Origin: Gracilariopsis chorda
Lineage: Eukaryota; Rhodophyta; Florideophyceae; Gracilariales; Gracilariaceae
Reading direction: 5' to 3'
Assembly: GCA_003194525.1 (NCBI GenBank)
Contig: NBIV01000056.1
Coordinates: forward strand, 186,001-250,000
DNA: 64,000 nucleotides
The position numbers and the translations under genes are program-made. Under the pieces are notes generated by a model that saw only the letters and a program-made list of their open reading frames with translations, was not told where the DNA came from and did not search any database. Of this stretch, positions 43,600-54,480 are shown piece by piece (position 1 is the stretch's first letter; each line of letters starts with the position of its first letter).

Positions 43600-44069
43600 T
43601 TGTGCGTCTTTTTTGTGATTAAAAGAGATTAATTCGGCATCAATTGAGTTGCTAGTGTGTGGGCCATATTATGGCTGGGTGGGACAGTTTAATGAGTTTT
43701 TAGAAGCCCAGAGCTATCGCATGGTTATGTAGAGTGTCTACAGAAATGGAGCGTAGGTACAATCGCAAATTTTTTGGCGCCATTATTGGTTTGAACTTTA
43801 GTCTTTGATAGAACTACTAGAACAGTTTATTATTTGGTGTTTTGAGAGAAGATGAATTTCATTTGTTGGAGATCACATGAATAAAGCGTACGTGAAGAAG
43901 GCACATGGTAGTGTTTATCGGACCGTTGACTTCATATTGGTCAAAACAATCAACTTAACCTTTAATTTTAGTTATTTTGATCGGCTTCTTTCGCCATTTG
44001 TAGTCCGTAGACGTTATCAATCCTTTTTTGTAAAGCAAAAATTCTAAGTCTCTGTTGTTTATGCTCGGT
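43600..44069. other. AT-rich spacer
   Basis: No frame or repeat of note except that it leads into the tandem duplication. Confidence 0.4.
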
Positions 44070-44496
44070 GAGAAGCAGAAACATAAGACGACGAAATGGA
44101 TTAATAGAGATGTGCTTGAAAAATATGTCGAGTGTACTAAAGAGCTTCAGAAAACAGCCTTTTTTGGTATCAAAAACGTACTTTTGATTCAAAAACACCG
44201 TTTCTAATGCGTGTAGGAAAGGTTCAAAACCTTCAAGAAATAATCATTTGGCAACAATACACCCGGGCGGATAGACACTAGGTGAGAAGCAAAAATAAAA
44301 GACAACCAGATGGTTTAATAGAGGTGTGCTTGTAAAATATGTCTAATTTACTACAGAGCTTCAGAAAACAGGCTTTCTTGATACGAAAAATGTACTCTTG
44401 ATTCAAATACACCGTTTTTGGCGCGTGTATGAAAGGTTGAAAACCTTCAAAAAATAATCATTTGGCAACATTACATCCGGGCGGATAGACACTAGG
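44070..44496. repeat. Tandem duplication, two units of ~213 bp
   Basis: GAGAAGCAGAAA at 44070 and GAGAAGCAAAAA at 44284 start two units that stay aligned to the shared end GGGCGGATAGACACTAGG (ending about 44282 and 44495). The units differ by scattered substitutions, so the duplication is not recent. No coding potential is shared. Confidence 0.85.
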
Positions 44497-45001
44497 GCCT
44501 ATATGAACAGGATCTAATGCTCCTAAATCTGATAGCTTTGAAAGAGATCCATTTGGGAAAGGCCTCCTAGTTCCCGTTCCAAAGTCCCCTTTGTTCCAAA
44601 TTACCCTGATCTCGAAGGGTAGAAGTGCTTGTATGCACTTGTCGAGTTGACCGTTCTCGCAGGTCACTGTACACGTGGATAGTGCTGCCAATGGCGTGAC
44701 CCTCCTCACCGCCCATCAGAAAGGGCGGCACGCAACGGGCAAAGCCCTCGCACGTGTTACAGCGTGCATTAGTGCCAACGCTGGCACGCGGCGATGCTGA
44801 CGATGTTGTTGTTTACCACAGCAACGATTGACGTTCGCAGTGAGCGATCATGACGGCGGCGCCTTCGCCTTCCGCTTTCGCGTGCGCCGAGCCGAAGGGG
44901 CGTCGCGCAGAGCTATCGGCGTCTCGGCAGCGTGCCGCGCTGAGCGCTCAAAATCGCCCTGTACCCTCCAAAACAGCCGCTATTCACAAAAAAAAACTAC
45001 C
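44497..45001. other. 3' flank of the GARP gene
   Basis: No supported gene. A small hairpin GTGCCA-ACGC-TGGCAC near 44772-44787 lies about 215 bp beyond the stop of the GARP gene and might act in 3'-end formation. A Cys-containing frame on the minus strand (44458-44709) is unrecognised. Confidence 0.35.
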
Positions 45002-47695
45002 TCACTGCCCCTCCTTCAGCGCACGCTCCGCCTTCACCCTGATGCCGCTATCCACAGTAACACCCTCACCCTTCCCCGCCTGTCTGCTCCTCTGTCCCCC
45101 ACCGCCCCGCCCACACGCCTCCTCCACCTTTCCGTCCTTGTTAGCCCCTTCTCCAGCGTCTTCCTTTCCCTTCTTCTGCGTCTTCTTTTTTGATGCCCCG
45201 GGCTCCTTCAGACCACTAACGGTCGCACGATGCGCTGCCAGTTCCCTCTGCAGAACCATCTGTTCATTCAAAAGCGCTTGCATTTCTGCGCCGGCACTAT
45301 CACCCAACTCTCCAAGCGCAACCTCACTCGCAATCTCTCCCTTTCTTCCGCTAATTTCATTTTCGTCCACTTCCGTCCCACCACCCTCTTGAACCGATCC
45401 ATTTGTCGCATCAATGCTCTCGTTCACCACCTCACTGCTCTGCTTCTGTTCCATTCGCCGTTGCATTCGGATTGATCTATGAACAAGTTTTTGTACACGC
45501 AGCTGTAGCTGCAGAATCTGCTCTTCAACCATTCCAACGTGTCGATCCTCGTCCGTGTTGCCACCATCTCCACCATCTGCACCATTCCCCCCATCACTAC
45601 TGTTTTCCACCTTGTTCACCTCTCCAACCTCACCTTCGCCTGGCTTCTCCTTCTTCTTATCTGCTGTTCCACCCCCGATTTGTGCTTTTTCATCGCCTGA
45701 TCGCTTTGGCTCTGTATTGGTCTTCGCATTCGTCCTTACTCTCGTCTTACCATTATTCGTAGAACCGGCAGTCGCACAACCCGCGGCAACCTCAACCTTA
45801 CTAGAGGCAGGCGCGCTAGCGCTCCCTGTAGCATTATTCGCAATCGCCGCTGCCCGACCAGTCGCAGCCTTATGCGCGTGCTCAGCAACCATCGTCGCTT
45901 CGCCTACGGTACGCTCCGCCATACTTTCGAATGAACGTCGTGCCGCAGGTGCTGCGAATGCAGTATGACCGCTCTGAGCAAGGGCCACACTTTGAGCCCC
46001 GGGACACGTTACACGCCATGGATGCACCGTCAACTGCGTCACGCGCACCTCATCCGCTGCTTCCTTCTTCAGTGAGTTGCGGTACTTTTGAAGATGACTC
46101 TTCACATGCTCTGTAGTAAGTCCGTTAACATTCATGATAGACACCAACACCTTAGGTACAGCGTTAGCCAGACCCACGGCGTTGACCGCGCTCACAAAAC
46201 GCTCATGCAGCTCTGGAGTCCATACTAATCGCTTCTTGTGCGGACGGTTTTCGGAAGAGGGCGCCGAAGAAGAAGCTCCTCGTGAAACTGACAGACCGGG
46301 TGATGAAACACCAGTTGAAGTTGGTACAGCGCCGGCGCTCTTCGGTCGTGTCGTTATGGTTTTCGAATCGCATTGCAGTTGAAGACGGCCTAGGAAAGGA
46401 TGCGGAATAAGACGAGCTGGTTTTTGTGGCGGAATTGCCCGTTGATGGCCGTCTTGCAGCAGGCATATAGCAGACGTAGATTGAGATGGAGTTTGCCCGG
46501 CTTGCTGTTGATACGGCTGACGCACAAGCGTTGGTTGGGTGGTCACCGTCGGTTGAGCAAGCGACAAAGCAGTAGCAGGTGGATTTGGATTAGTATTCGA
46601 GGGCTTTTGTTGTTGTTGTGGCGGTGATGGCGTGGGTGTGGGTTGATTTGATGGTTGTTGATCGGGAGCCATGGATGGTGCATTCGCAGACGCATTAGCA
46701 GGATGAGTGGGAGGCATTGGGCGGGGAAAGGGGGACATATGTCGAGGGGGAATCGCTGAAGGATTCGGAACAAAAACGCTGGGAACGGGCTGAGATGGAT
46801 AGGCGCCAGACGCAATTGCAGTCGCATACATTTGTTGGGCCATGTGAAAGAAGGACATGACGGTAAACTCATCGTACGGGATCGGGGTTGATGACAAGAA
46901 GGGAGTCGGGGCCGATGAAGGAGGTGAGGAAGAGAGGGGATGCGATGCAGATGTGGTGGAGCACGGGGTTGGTGAATCAGATTGATTCTCAGTGCGAGTA
47001 GTGCGGTTTGGGGGCATGGCGGCATGATGATATTGCAATGGGTACAGTTGGGGTGGAAGAGGCGGCGCAGGTAAGAAATGAGCGGGCTGTGCAGAATGGG
47101 ATGACGGTTGAAGCGCGAACGGAAAAGCGTTGGGAAGGAGGTGCTCCGGTTGAGATGGGTTGGGGCGAGGGGCAGATGCAGCCGTTGGAGGGGAACTGAG
47201 AGGAGGTGCAGGAGAAGCATCACGCGTGGCACGAGGAGCGATCTTGATTGGAGACTGGGGAGATGAGGGACGAGGTCGTGGTCGCTTTGCGGGACGGGGA
47301 GAGGTGTTTGGGCGGCGGCGAGGGACGGAAGATGGCGCGTGGGTGGCGGATTGAGGGGGAGGTTGGGTGGGTGGGGGAGGTTGAGGGATGGGTTGCGAGT
47401 CGAAGTCGGGGAGAGAGAGGGGGAGGGAGGTGGGAGGATCGGCGGGCGTGAGCTGCAAGTAATCAGTGTCGGTGAGCAGATTGTCCAATGCGTTGCTCCA
47501 GGAGAAGTCGATGTCGAGAGACTCGTCGGGTAGAGAAGCGTCGGATGGAAGAGGAGGGAGGGAGCCTGAAGCGGTGGCGGCTCGGGCGGCGGCGGCGAGC
47601 GGACCTGGAACGAGGCGGAGGGCGGAGTCCAACTGCGCGGCGTCATCGTCGGGGGGAGGGTCTTCTGGGGGAGGTTCTCTGTGGTCGTCGGGCAT
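45002..47695 (-). CDS. GARP (G2-like) Myb-type transcription factor
   Basis: 897 codons from ATG 47693-47695 to the stop at 45002-45004, without introns. The first ~485 residues are Pro/Ser/Ala/Gln-rich low complexity, typical of activation or linker regions, with an acidic Pro-rich start (DDHREPPPEDPPPDDDAA). Residues about 487-540 form the single Myb-like GARP domain: KRLVWTPELHERFVSAVNAV, then PKVLVSIMNVNGLTTEHVKS, then HLQKYR, the signature of plant and algal G2/PHR/ARR-B relatives. No phosphate-receiver domain precedes it. The C-terminal part is Ala/Gly-rich with two coiled-coil stretches (EEQILQLQLRVQKLVHRS, LLNEQMVLQRELAAHRA), suggesting dimerisation as in PHR-type factors. The frame is open a further 100 codons upstream, but the TATA box and Pro-rich context favour ATG 47695. 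Binding target unknown. Confidence 0.88.
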   Translation of the reverse strand: MPDDHREPPPEDPPPDDDAAQLDSALRLVPGPLAAAARAATASGSLPPLPSDASLPDESLDIDFSWSNALDNLLTDTDYLQLTPADPPTSLPLSLPDFDSQPIPQPPPPTQPPPQSATHAPSSVPRRRPNTSPRPAKRPRPRPSSPQSPIKIAPRATRDASPAPPLSSPPTAASAPRPNPSQPEHLLPNAFPFALQPSSHSAQPAHFLPAPPLPPQLYPLQYHHAAMPPNRTTRTENQSDSPTPCSTTSASHPLSSSPPSSAPTPFLSSTPIPYDEFTVMSFFHMAQQMYATAIASGAYPSQPVPSVFVPNPSAIPPRHMSPFPRPMPPTHPANASANAPSMAPDQQPSNQPTPTPSPPQQQQKPSNTNPNPPATALSLAQPTVTTQPTLVRQPYQQQAGQTPSQSTSAICLLQDGHQRAIPPQKPARLIPHPFLGRLQLQCDSKTITTRPKSAGAVPTSTGVSSPGLSVSRGASSSAPSSENRPHKKRLVWTPELHERFVSAVNAVGLANAVPKVLVSIMNVNGLTTEHVKSHLQKYRNSLKKEAADEVRVTQLTVHPWRVTCPGAQSVALAQSGHTAFAAPAARRSFESMAERTVGEATMVAEHAHKAATGRAAAIANNATGSASAPASSKVEVAAGCATAGSTNNGKTRVRTNAKTNTEPKRSGDEKAQIGGGTADKKKEKPGEGEVGEVNKVENSSDGGNGADGGDGGNTDEDRHVGMVEEQILQLQLRVQKLVHRSIRMQRRMEQKQSSEVVNESIDATNGSVQEGGGTEVDENEISGRKGEIASEVALGELGDSAGAEMQALLNEQMVLQRELAAHRATVSGLKEPGASKKKTQKKGKEDAGEGANKDGKVEEACGRGGGGQRSRQAGKGEGVTVDSGIRVKAERALKEGQ

Positions 47696-47745
47696 TTGGG
47701 GGTGGGGAGAGGGGGTGGGTGGGTGACAGGGGGTGGCAGGGAGTG

Positions 47746-47752
47746 TATATAT
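47746..47752 (-). promoter_or_regulatory. TATA box of the GARP gene
   Basis: TATATAT (read CATATATACAC on the minus strand) lies about 51-57 bases upstream of the start codon in an otherwise GC-rich region. That is a plausible distance for a TATA box with a short leader. Confidence 0.5.
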
Positions 47753-48561
47753 GGGAGGACTAAGGAGGTGAAAGGGGGGTTGGCGACGAAGGGCGGCGAG
47801 AGTTAATAGCGAGACGTGAGGAGAGTCGGCGCGGGGGGGCGCGCCGCGCGCGCGACGATTGTGCGAGCGAGCACGCACGGCTGGTGGCGGGGGCTGCTCA
47901 TGTGGAGCGGGCGGCTTGTTCGCGCGGCGCGACGGTTTTGAAAGGTGGACACATCGCCACCGCCGCGCGTGCTGCCCGTGCGGCGCGGAGCGCACTTGCG
48001 GGCCGAATCAGGCGCTGTAAGACGCGCCGAATATTCTGCGCGCGCTCTGATTGGTCACCGCCCGCGCGGACCCGCGGACCGAATCATTGCGCCCCGTGGT
48101 CCGCACTGCATGTGCGTGCGGAGCGCTGCTCCCAGCGCGCGCCGTCACGCGTTTTTGTACGAACCCTCGCGAGCACGCTGTGCCTCGTCGCCCTCTTTGC
48201 CGCACCTTCATTGTCAAGCTGCCCGCCGTTGCCGCTCCTGCTTGTGTGCTTGCCGCACCCTCGTCATTCCATCGATCCGTTTCTTGTCCGCCCCTGGCGT
48301 TATCCCTTTGCGCCATCCCTCTTTCTTTCGCCCCGCCACCGCCGTCAGTATGTTTCTCCATGTCCTACATTACGCCTCGTCACTTTCGCCCGGTATTGCC
48401 TTTATTCTTTCCGTTTCGCATCGAATCTGTTTCCGTCCTTCTTGTACGTTTCCTCCCTATGGCCTCCCCGCAGCCGATCCTCTCCGGTTGCGTTCTGCCG
48501 ATGTGCTACTTGGTCAGCGTTCGATCTTAGACAATTTCGGGCGATCTGTGCCTCGTCCACC
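47753..48561. other. GC- and CpG-rich region, probable bidirectional promoter
   Basis: Very GC-rich, with dense CGCG tracts (for example near 47829-47855), between the minus-strand GARP gene and a plus-strand start in a good context at 48562. Open frames on both strands here are a consequence of the composition and are not called as genes. Confidence 0.4.
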
Positions 48562-48863
48562 ATGGCAAACCCTTTGGATCTCTGGAAGCACGTGTCATGG
48601 ATGCAGCTCTGGAATAGAATCACGAGCTTGGCATCCATTCTCACAATCTCAGGTACACTTTCCTTAGCCATCGAGTCATATCTATCGATTCGCATTTGAA
48701 AATGGGGGGGGCTATACTTATGTATCGGGGTAAAACCCTGCCCCCATTTCCTAAGCTACACAATCAGCACGCCTCTTGGCATCACTTACCGGAAAGCTAA
48801 CAATTTCTCAGTGCAGACATAATTACCTCCGGCACCGCCCCCTTCACCGGCTGCAAATTGTGA
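48562..48863 (+). CDS. Possible small two-exon gene (45 residues)
   Basis: ATG at 48562 in the context CCACCATGG opens MANPLDLWKHVSWMQLWNR and continues with a hydrophobic helix. A donor CAG|GTACAC at 48652/48653 and an acceptor TTTCTCAGTGCAG at 48816 would join it to a short second exon ending at TGA 48861-48863, with a 164-bp intron. Without splicing the frame ends at 48699. A single amphipathic or membrane helix is all that can be seen. The splice model is a guess made from consensus sites only. Confidence 0.2.
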
Positions 48864-49645
48864 TCATGTCCATTCAATCCTGTCTCAAACAATTGGCTTC
48901 TATTCCACGAAATGAATCCTATCAGCGCACAACAGCCAGCCAATGCTTTTGCTCGACAAGAACGTGCCACCAGCAATTTTCCATGCCGTGGTGTGGACCC
49001 CAGCTGGCATCCTCTCGAGTAGGAGAGGAGAATCGCATAGAAAGCTTGAAAAGGGTGATACCCGCCAGAAGAAATGGATACGCGTTTGCGTCTTGCCACG
49101 GAAGTGAAACTCCGATCTACAACATTGTGGAATACTGGTTACTGAGCGTAACACGGCTACTACAGCCTGGAAGCAAGCAGTCTTCATGGACTGCGGTTCG
49201 GGTGAAAGAGGATGAGATTGGTGTTGCCGGACAGAAAGAATCTATCTTGGTTAAGCAGTGATCACGATGTTATTCTCCCACTGCAAAGGGGTATTGCTCT
49301 CCTAAAAGAAATAGTTCGTGCGGATTGGCGAGAAAACGCTTCGTTCTAGAAATTGATTCTATCTCGCTTTCTGAAGTAATATCATGCGCCTACAAGCGAC
49401 ACCGCATCGCCACTGCAGTCAGACCATCGCTTATTCCGTTTCGTCAACGTCACGCAAGCATCAATCAATACAGCTAACATTTTGATATCATACCTTTTCT
49501 AACCAGCTCTATGCTAAGGGGGCTGCAGCGCACTATGAGACGGACTGCGTGCAGGGGCTCCAGGGAAAGGGCTATGCTCGACTGCGAAGGCCCAGTCTGA
49601 GATTGTACGTCCGGTTCCAGATTGTACGTCACTAATTGTGATATT
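48864..49645. other. No supported gene
   Basis: A plus-strand frame (48776-49261) is open but lacks recognisable features. AGATTGTACGTC occurs twice near 49601 and 49619 as a small direct repeat. Confidence 0.35.
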
Positions 49646-49924
49646 TTAATACAAATAAGGCTTTCTGCGGATTTTAGACGACGCGGAACCACTTCGGTCC
49701 ATAGCTTCAGGACAAGCCAATAGTGGGGCAGCATAGACAAGATCGTACATCACATTGCTGGCAAGTAGCACTTGTACCACGGCACCAAGGGTAGCGTAGC
49801 GCTCTTCGTGTCCCTCTGACATCTTTTCGAATATTTCTCCTCCCTGCTCAGGGAAAGATTTCGGCCCCCTTCTTTCCAGAATCTTCATCCTGATAAGTGC
49901 TCCTCCAAGAAAGATACGCGCCAC
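49646..49924 (-). CDS. Hypothetical protein fragment
   Basis: About 92 codons ending at TAA 49646-49648, with no natural ATG near the left end of the frame. The composition is protein-like, with a helical segment EQGGEIFEKMSEGHEERYA followed by a hydrophobic one (TLGAVVQVLLASNVMYDLV). It may be the last exon or the remnant of a longer gene. Family not recognised. Confidence 0.25.
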   Translation of the reverse strand: MARIFLGGALIRMKILERRGPKSFPEQGGEIFEKMSEGHEERYATLGAVVQVLLASNVMYDLVYAAPLLACPEAMDRSGSASSKIRRKPYLY

Positions 49925-52259
49925 ATGGAACTATTTCGTTGACTTCTCTCCTATTTAAAACACAGTCGCATGCGAGCAAATTCGAAACGTATCCCAGCTC
50001 TCAACATGTATGCTGACCCAGGTCCTTGCATTCCAAAGAACGATCATATCAAGATCACGAACTCTAGCCCGATTTCAAACCAAAAATGTTGCTGCAGGTA
50101 TTCCTCACAACACTCTTTTGTTTAAGAATTACCTCACAGTTAGGTCGTTCTGCTTTTTGTAGGGCTGCCACGTGAAATGTCAGTAAGCGTCTGATGTGCC
50201 AGGCATTCCCACCTCACTCACTCAAGAGTGTCTTAAAAGCAGATAAAATGAGAGGGCGTACGTCTCATACGAATCGAGGTATTGCGGATCGAGCCAGCGT
50301 GATCTTTGACGTATGCTCGGCTGAACCATGATCATTGCGAATGGAATTTGGTTCTCAGGAAATATGCGCTAAAACCTTTGAAGCTATCGCAGCTCAAGGG
50401 TATTCATTCTTACCATAGATCCTAATGAGCGGCGATATCGTCAGTACCAGGGGCAAAGCTTTCTTAAATTGCATCGTTTTCATCTCTCACAGCATGGTCC
50501 ACCTTCTTTGTTGATGAATGCAATGATTCAGTTTTTTCAAAGTTTGAAGTTCACATCCATTACTTTGGCTGCACTTCTTTGGGGTCTAGAAGCAATACAT
50601 TTCATCTTGATGCTCTGCGATTGTTCTGAGTGCTGTTTCGAAGCTACTGCTTCCAAACCTCTCGCAAAACAAGTACTCTTATTCGGTTGACTCGAAACAC
50701 GGAAAATTGAGCTACCGCCTTGGATAAGGGCCCCAGAAACTGGGTTTTATAGGGGTATTACTTTCATCAATCATGTACCAGAGAAACTACGTTGTGAATG
50801 TGATGCGTCCACGATGCTGATATCTGCTTAGAGTCTATGGCTCCAAGTTCCTAACACGTTAGCTGCTCTGGATACAGTTACCAAGCTCGAATAATAAGGC
50901 ACTCAACTCGAATTATTGTAGTCCGGTTTGAGTGCAGATTGTTCAAGATAGTTTTGAAAACAGCACACATCAATTGTTTCCACGCCACTTATTTCATCCG
51001 ACTTCTCATAGAACTGCAAACGCTCTGTACTTTCGTCGTTAATTTGCTTGCAAACTCGGTTTAGGACCATATCCTAAACGTCAATATCCCATTCCAAATA
51101 AGCAGGCATTTTTGTATCAGCTTAAATCTCTAGCCATCGTATTGAAGTACGTCGAAGGCAAGTACGCGGATAAGCAACAATACTTACTTCCAGGAAATGC
51201 TTCCACGAAGCGGTTTAGCCCTAGACTCTGATACCGAACTCAGAGTTTGTTTTCTTTCCAAAACAAAGAATAACAACAACAACGACTGCAACAATTTGGT
51301 GTGTCCAAATTACAAGCGTAAGTTTCAATTTTCTACCAATTCCCGACGGGGACTTCGTTGCTTCTTTGAGGGTGCATAACATCTTGTTGAAGCTTTCTCT
51401 TCACAATAAGCTTGAGATATCATGGGCATTGTAACACATTTCTGCTTCTTGTTTTCTACTCCTTATGAAGCTGCTTAAAGCTCTACGCCCTTAAGAGAGT
51501 TGGTGGTCAAGGAACCTGGTACAAAAGTTTTTAGTTCACGCTTATCCTTTGGTCGGCAACCGCACATGCAGATCTTCTTGCGTAACTGGTATTAGGGAGA
51601 ATGAGACTGGTTCTGAGGCGGCCTAAGCAACTTTAATCGCAGCTCATTTCTGCCATCCAGTTGTTGCGTATAGGAAGGTAATGGCTTGAAATTTGGACTT
51701 TCGGGCAGCATGACCACGGATAAGGAACACCAAATGACACCTTCACTTCATTGATTTGTTCGTTGTCTTTAGGCACCGCATAGAAGTCAATGAATACAGT
51801 GGCAAGAAAACTTTCCCAGTGCGGACCTACAGTTACAAAGTTTCCGGTGAACGCTGCAATTCGTGTGGGTCACACAAATTAAGAAGCTCCAATTCTCGAT
51901 GACCTCACATGTAGTAGTGCGGACCGAACTTCATCATGATCTACATTAATTCATAGCATTCTTTATTAGTGTAGACCATGTCAGGGGCTGTTCTAAGTGG
52001 ACGACATTTATTTGTGTGCATGGCACGCCAGTTCTTATCAAGAAGTTTAATTAGACCTCCGTCAATCTCGCCAGAGGCCCCAAGGGCATAAAAGCCGACT
52101 TTTCGCCTTTTACTTCCGAAGGAGCAGGGCAAGCCGCTTTCGTTGCTATAATGGTACTTTAAAATGATGTCGTCGTCTTCAACAACAGTGCCTAATGGTG
52201 ACCCTGACTCAAATAAATCAACTTCTTATTCTTCTTCAATATTCTTGTATCTAAAGGTG
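49925..52259. other. Gene-free stretch of 2.3 kb
   Basis: Only short frames up to 73 codons, none with motifs, and no obvious repeats. It looks like neutral intergenic sequence. Confidence 0.5.
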
Positions 52260-52485
52260 CTACGCCATCTCAAAAAGCACGCAATTCCTTTTCATGTATA
52301 GCAGGAAAAGATTTGCACGTTTACTGTAACAGCTACGCCATCTCAAAAAGCACACAATCTCTTTTCATGTATAGCAGGAAAAGATTTGTACGTTTACTGT
52401 AACAGCTACGCCATCTCAAAACGCACGCAATCTCTTTTCATGTATAGCAAGAAAAGATTTGTACGTTTACTGTAACAGCTACGCC
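52260..52485. repeat. 73-bp tandem repeat, 3.1 copies
   Basis: Units at 52260-52332, 52333-52405 and 52406-52478, each starting CTACGCCATCTCAAAA and ending TTTACTGTAACAG, then a partial CTACGCC to 52485. Units differ at only a few positions, so the array is young or maintained. Confidence 0.93.
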
Positions 52486-52804
52486 TACACAAACATTTCA
52501 TCAAAAAAAACGTATGATTAGGCCGCTTTATAGCAATGCATGATTTCGGAATTCTCAGAAGTAGTCCTTCAGAATACATACATCAGAGTAGCCATAAATT
52601 GGAAACCGTCGGATATGACCAGTTTGTTAACAGACCTAAATTTCGATTTCGAAAAGGCTAAAATCAATGAGGAGGCCAATTATAGACTGCTTACTGTGAA
52701 TGGACTGGCTGTGGCCGCTCATTGGAACGAGCCACAGGGTCCACACACTAGCTTTATGGAGATGGTATAAATAGACTGAACTTCCTCGCTCCCCTAAGGG
52801 AATT
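52486..52804. other. Spacer before the 147-nt repeat
   Basis: A 76-codon frame at 52540-52770 is unrecognised and may be chance. A TATAAATAG sequence near 52766 lies about 35-40 bases upstream of the 147-nt repeat and could serve as its promoter. Confidence 0.35.
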
Positions 52805-52951
52805 GTGAAAAACGCGGGGTAGTGCCTGGCGGCTTGACCCCCGCACGAGGTCAGCCAGAGCCGCCGGCGGAGCTTTATTGACACTCTGACCGTCAGGTTC
52901 AGTGAAGCGTGTATGTTTACACGTTTCACTGAACGGCTGGTACAGCCATTC
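52805..52951 (+). repeat. 147-nt structured dispersed repeat, copy 1
   Basis: The 147 bases match 59828-59974 in length and sequence, with ten substitutions and no gap, while the flanks are unrelated. A 17-bp stem (52897-52913 with 52918-52934, GTTCAGTGAA...TTCACTGAAC) closes a four-base loop. A second structure has GGCGGC (52828-52833) pairing GCCGCC (52860-52865) around TGACC/GGTCA. It could be a non-coding RNA gene, a small retroposon or a foldback element; I recognise no known RNA family. Confidence 0.7.
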
Positions 52952-53224
52952 ACACCTTCCGTCGCAGTTATGAACAAAGTATCATGATTGCGTACTACTA
53001 GTATCTATGTCGATTAATTGACTAAGGGTGTCACCGTTAAAAAACTTTTGCGCAGCAAAACCTTGTAGGAAAAATTTGCCCCAAAAGGAAAAGGTATAGC
53101 AAGTTACATTCTACTTTGATCCGTATAACTGTACGACGGGTTCTTATTTATGTTACAAAAATCAAAGAAGAACAAAATCACAAATACAAAAACCCAAGCG
53201 TTAGAAACTTTGTCAAAAGAAAAA
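52952..53224. other. Spacer or degraded 3' end of copia element 2
   Basis: AT-rich and without features. A 3' LTR for the adjoining copia relic should lie here, but I could not match it to the element's 5' region. Confidence 0.3.
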
Positions 53225-53657
53225 TCAGAAGTGACGATGTACGCCACACAGCAAACCCAATGTTTTCAAACAGTCTTGCCTCAACGACTTAGTAAACAAA
53301 TCGGCAGGCTGCATTTCAGTTGGCACGTATTCCATGCGAACAATGCTATTCGTCACCAATTCTTTAACATGGTAGAACTTCAGATTAATATGCTTGTTAC
53401 GGCCAGACGTCCGGCCATTTTTGACGATTGAGAACGCGGTGGACCTATCATTGAATACCGGGATGGGATACATGTCTTCCGGTTAATCTTCAACGATGGT
53501 TTCATTCAGCATTTCCCAAAACCATCTCCTTAGCCATGTTACGGCTTTTCCGCAATAGGACAGTGCGATGTATTCAGCCTCTCCAGACGATAGCGCAATT
53601 ATCGTATGCTTCTTTGTAGTCCAAAGGATGTGTCCTTCGTTTAACTTTACCAGTAAA
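53225..53657 (-). pseudogene. Copia 2 RNase H, C-terminal part
   Basis: Downstream of the insertion the RNase H resumes with LNEGHILWTTKKHTIIALSS and GEAEYIALSYCGKAVTW. After a further frame change it ends with MEYVPTEMQPADLFTKSL, the closing motif of copia RNase H that includes ADLFTK. The order and spacing exactly continue the STTGLLV segment that ends at 54481. Confidence 0.75.
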
Positions 53658-54480
53658 TTGCAACGCCCTCAGGGAGGGATTCCTGGTAATTGATCGTTTT
53701 CCCGATATTATCGGTTGTGTAGTGTGTATATGAACTACGCCCCACAATGGTGGGCATGGACACGTGGGACATGGTTTTGGGTCCATCGGCGGTTGGCCAC
53801 AGTAGTGGATGTTGCCACGAAATGTGTAGTATTTTAGTTAATATTATTTATTATTCTCACACCCATTTCTGGGAAGCTAGTACTTAGTGCGACGGCGCAC
53901 TGCCGTCGCACCAGTAAACCTTCCCCAACAAGGGACCCCAACCTGGGGAATTGGCTCTAGTTGTTGCCGCTTGCGCGCGTGCTCTACTTCTCCTGGGAGG
54001 GAAACGCCGTAAACCACGGGGCATCTAACCCCCTTGCACATCTAAAGAAGCCCATCCTTGGGAGTATAATTGTTCCAACCACATGGGTGTTTCGCCCTGT
54101 ATAGGAAGTCCTGTCCACCGGCATTGCCGTATCTGTTCGTCGCTCTCGCGACTCACTTCGTCCTGTCTTCCTCCTCTTCGCCCTTCCTTCTTCCCCTTTT
54201 TAGGGTAGCACCTCCCGCTATCCGCGGCCCTCCTGTGCGCATCTGCTCACACACCCCCACTTACGTGGAAACATACCTCTACTGAGGATCACACCCCGCT
54301 CACGCGGATACCGATTCTTCGCCTTCACCTCACTGCACGAGTCGCGACAGGTGTCCCTGGTCTTACAAACCGGCTTTGCCGTGACACCTCTGGGAGGGCT
54401 CTACCCAAGTGGGTTCACCTCGTGAGAGGAAGATCCCAAACGTCTTTCGGTGTTTTTCCCCTTTGGGGCATTGCACCACA
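53658..54480. mobile_element. Non-autonomous insertion with 9-bp target duplication (MULE-like candidate)
   Basis: An 823-bp non-coding segment interrupts the copia RNase H between GLLV and KLNEG. ACCAGTAAA is found on both sides (53649-53657 and 54481-54489). The ends form an imperfect inverted repeat: TGCAACGCCCTCAGG at the left, and TGCAATGCCCCAAAGG when the right end is read in reverse. A 9-bp duplication is characteristic of Mutator-like elements. A perfect hairpin, GTGCGACGGC-GCACT-GCCGTCGCAC, lies at 53887-53911. No transposase is encoded, so it would be a MITE-type passenger. Confidence 0.65.

Noticed and set aside
46543-47646. 367-codon minus-strand frame overlapping the GARP gene
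   Set aside because: Ser/Pro/His/Leu-rich shadow of the Pro-rich N-terminus of the GARP factor in another frame.
45002-47995. Upstream extension of the GARP protein by 100 residues
   Set aside because: The extension has no ATG at its beginning, is low-complexity translated promoter sequence, and would place the TATA box inside the coding region.
47884-48530. Long frames on both strands in the GC-rich promoter region
   Set aside because: Stop codons are rare because of high GC content. Several frames are open at once and none has motifs.
53658-54480. Solo LTR as the identity of the 823-bp insert
   Set aside because: The flanking duplication is nine bases, longer than the 4-6 of LTR elements, and no TG...CA termini fit. 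It remains the main alternative because ACCAGTAAAC also occurs inside the insert (53911) and at 58325.
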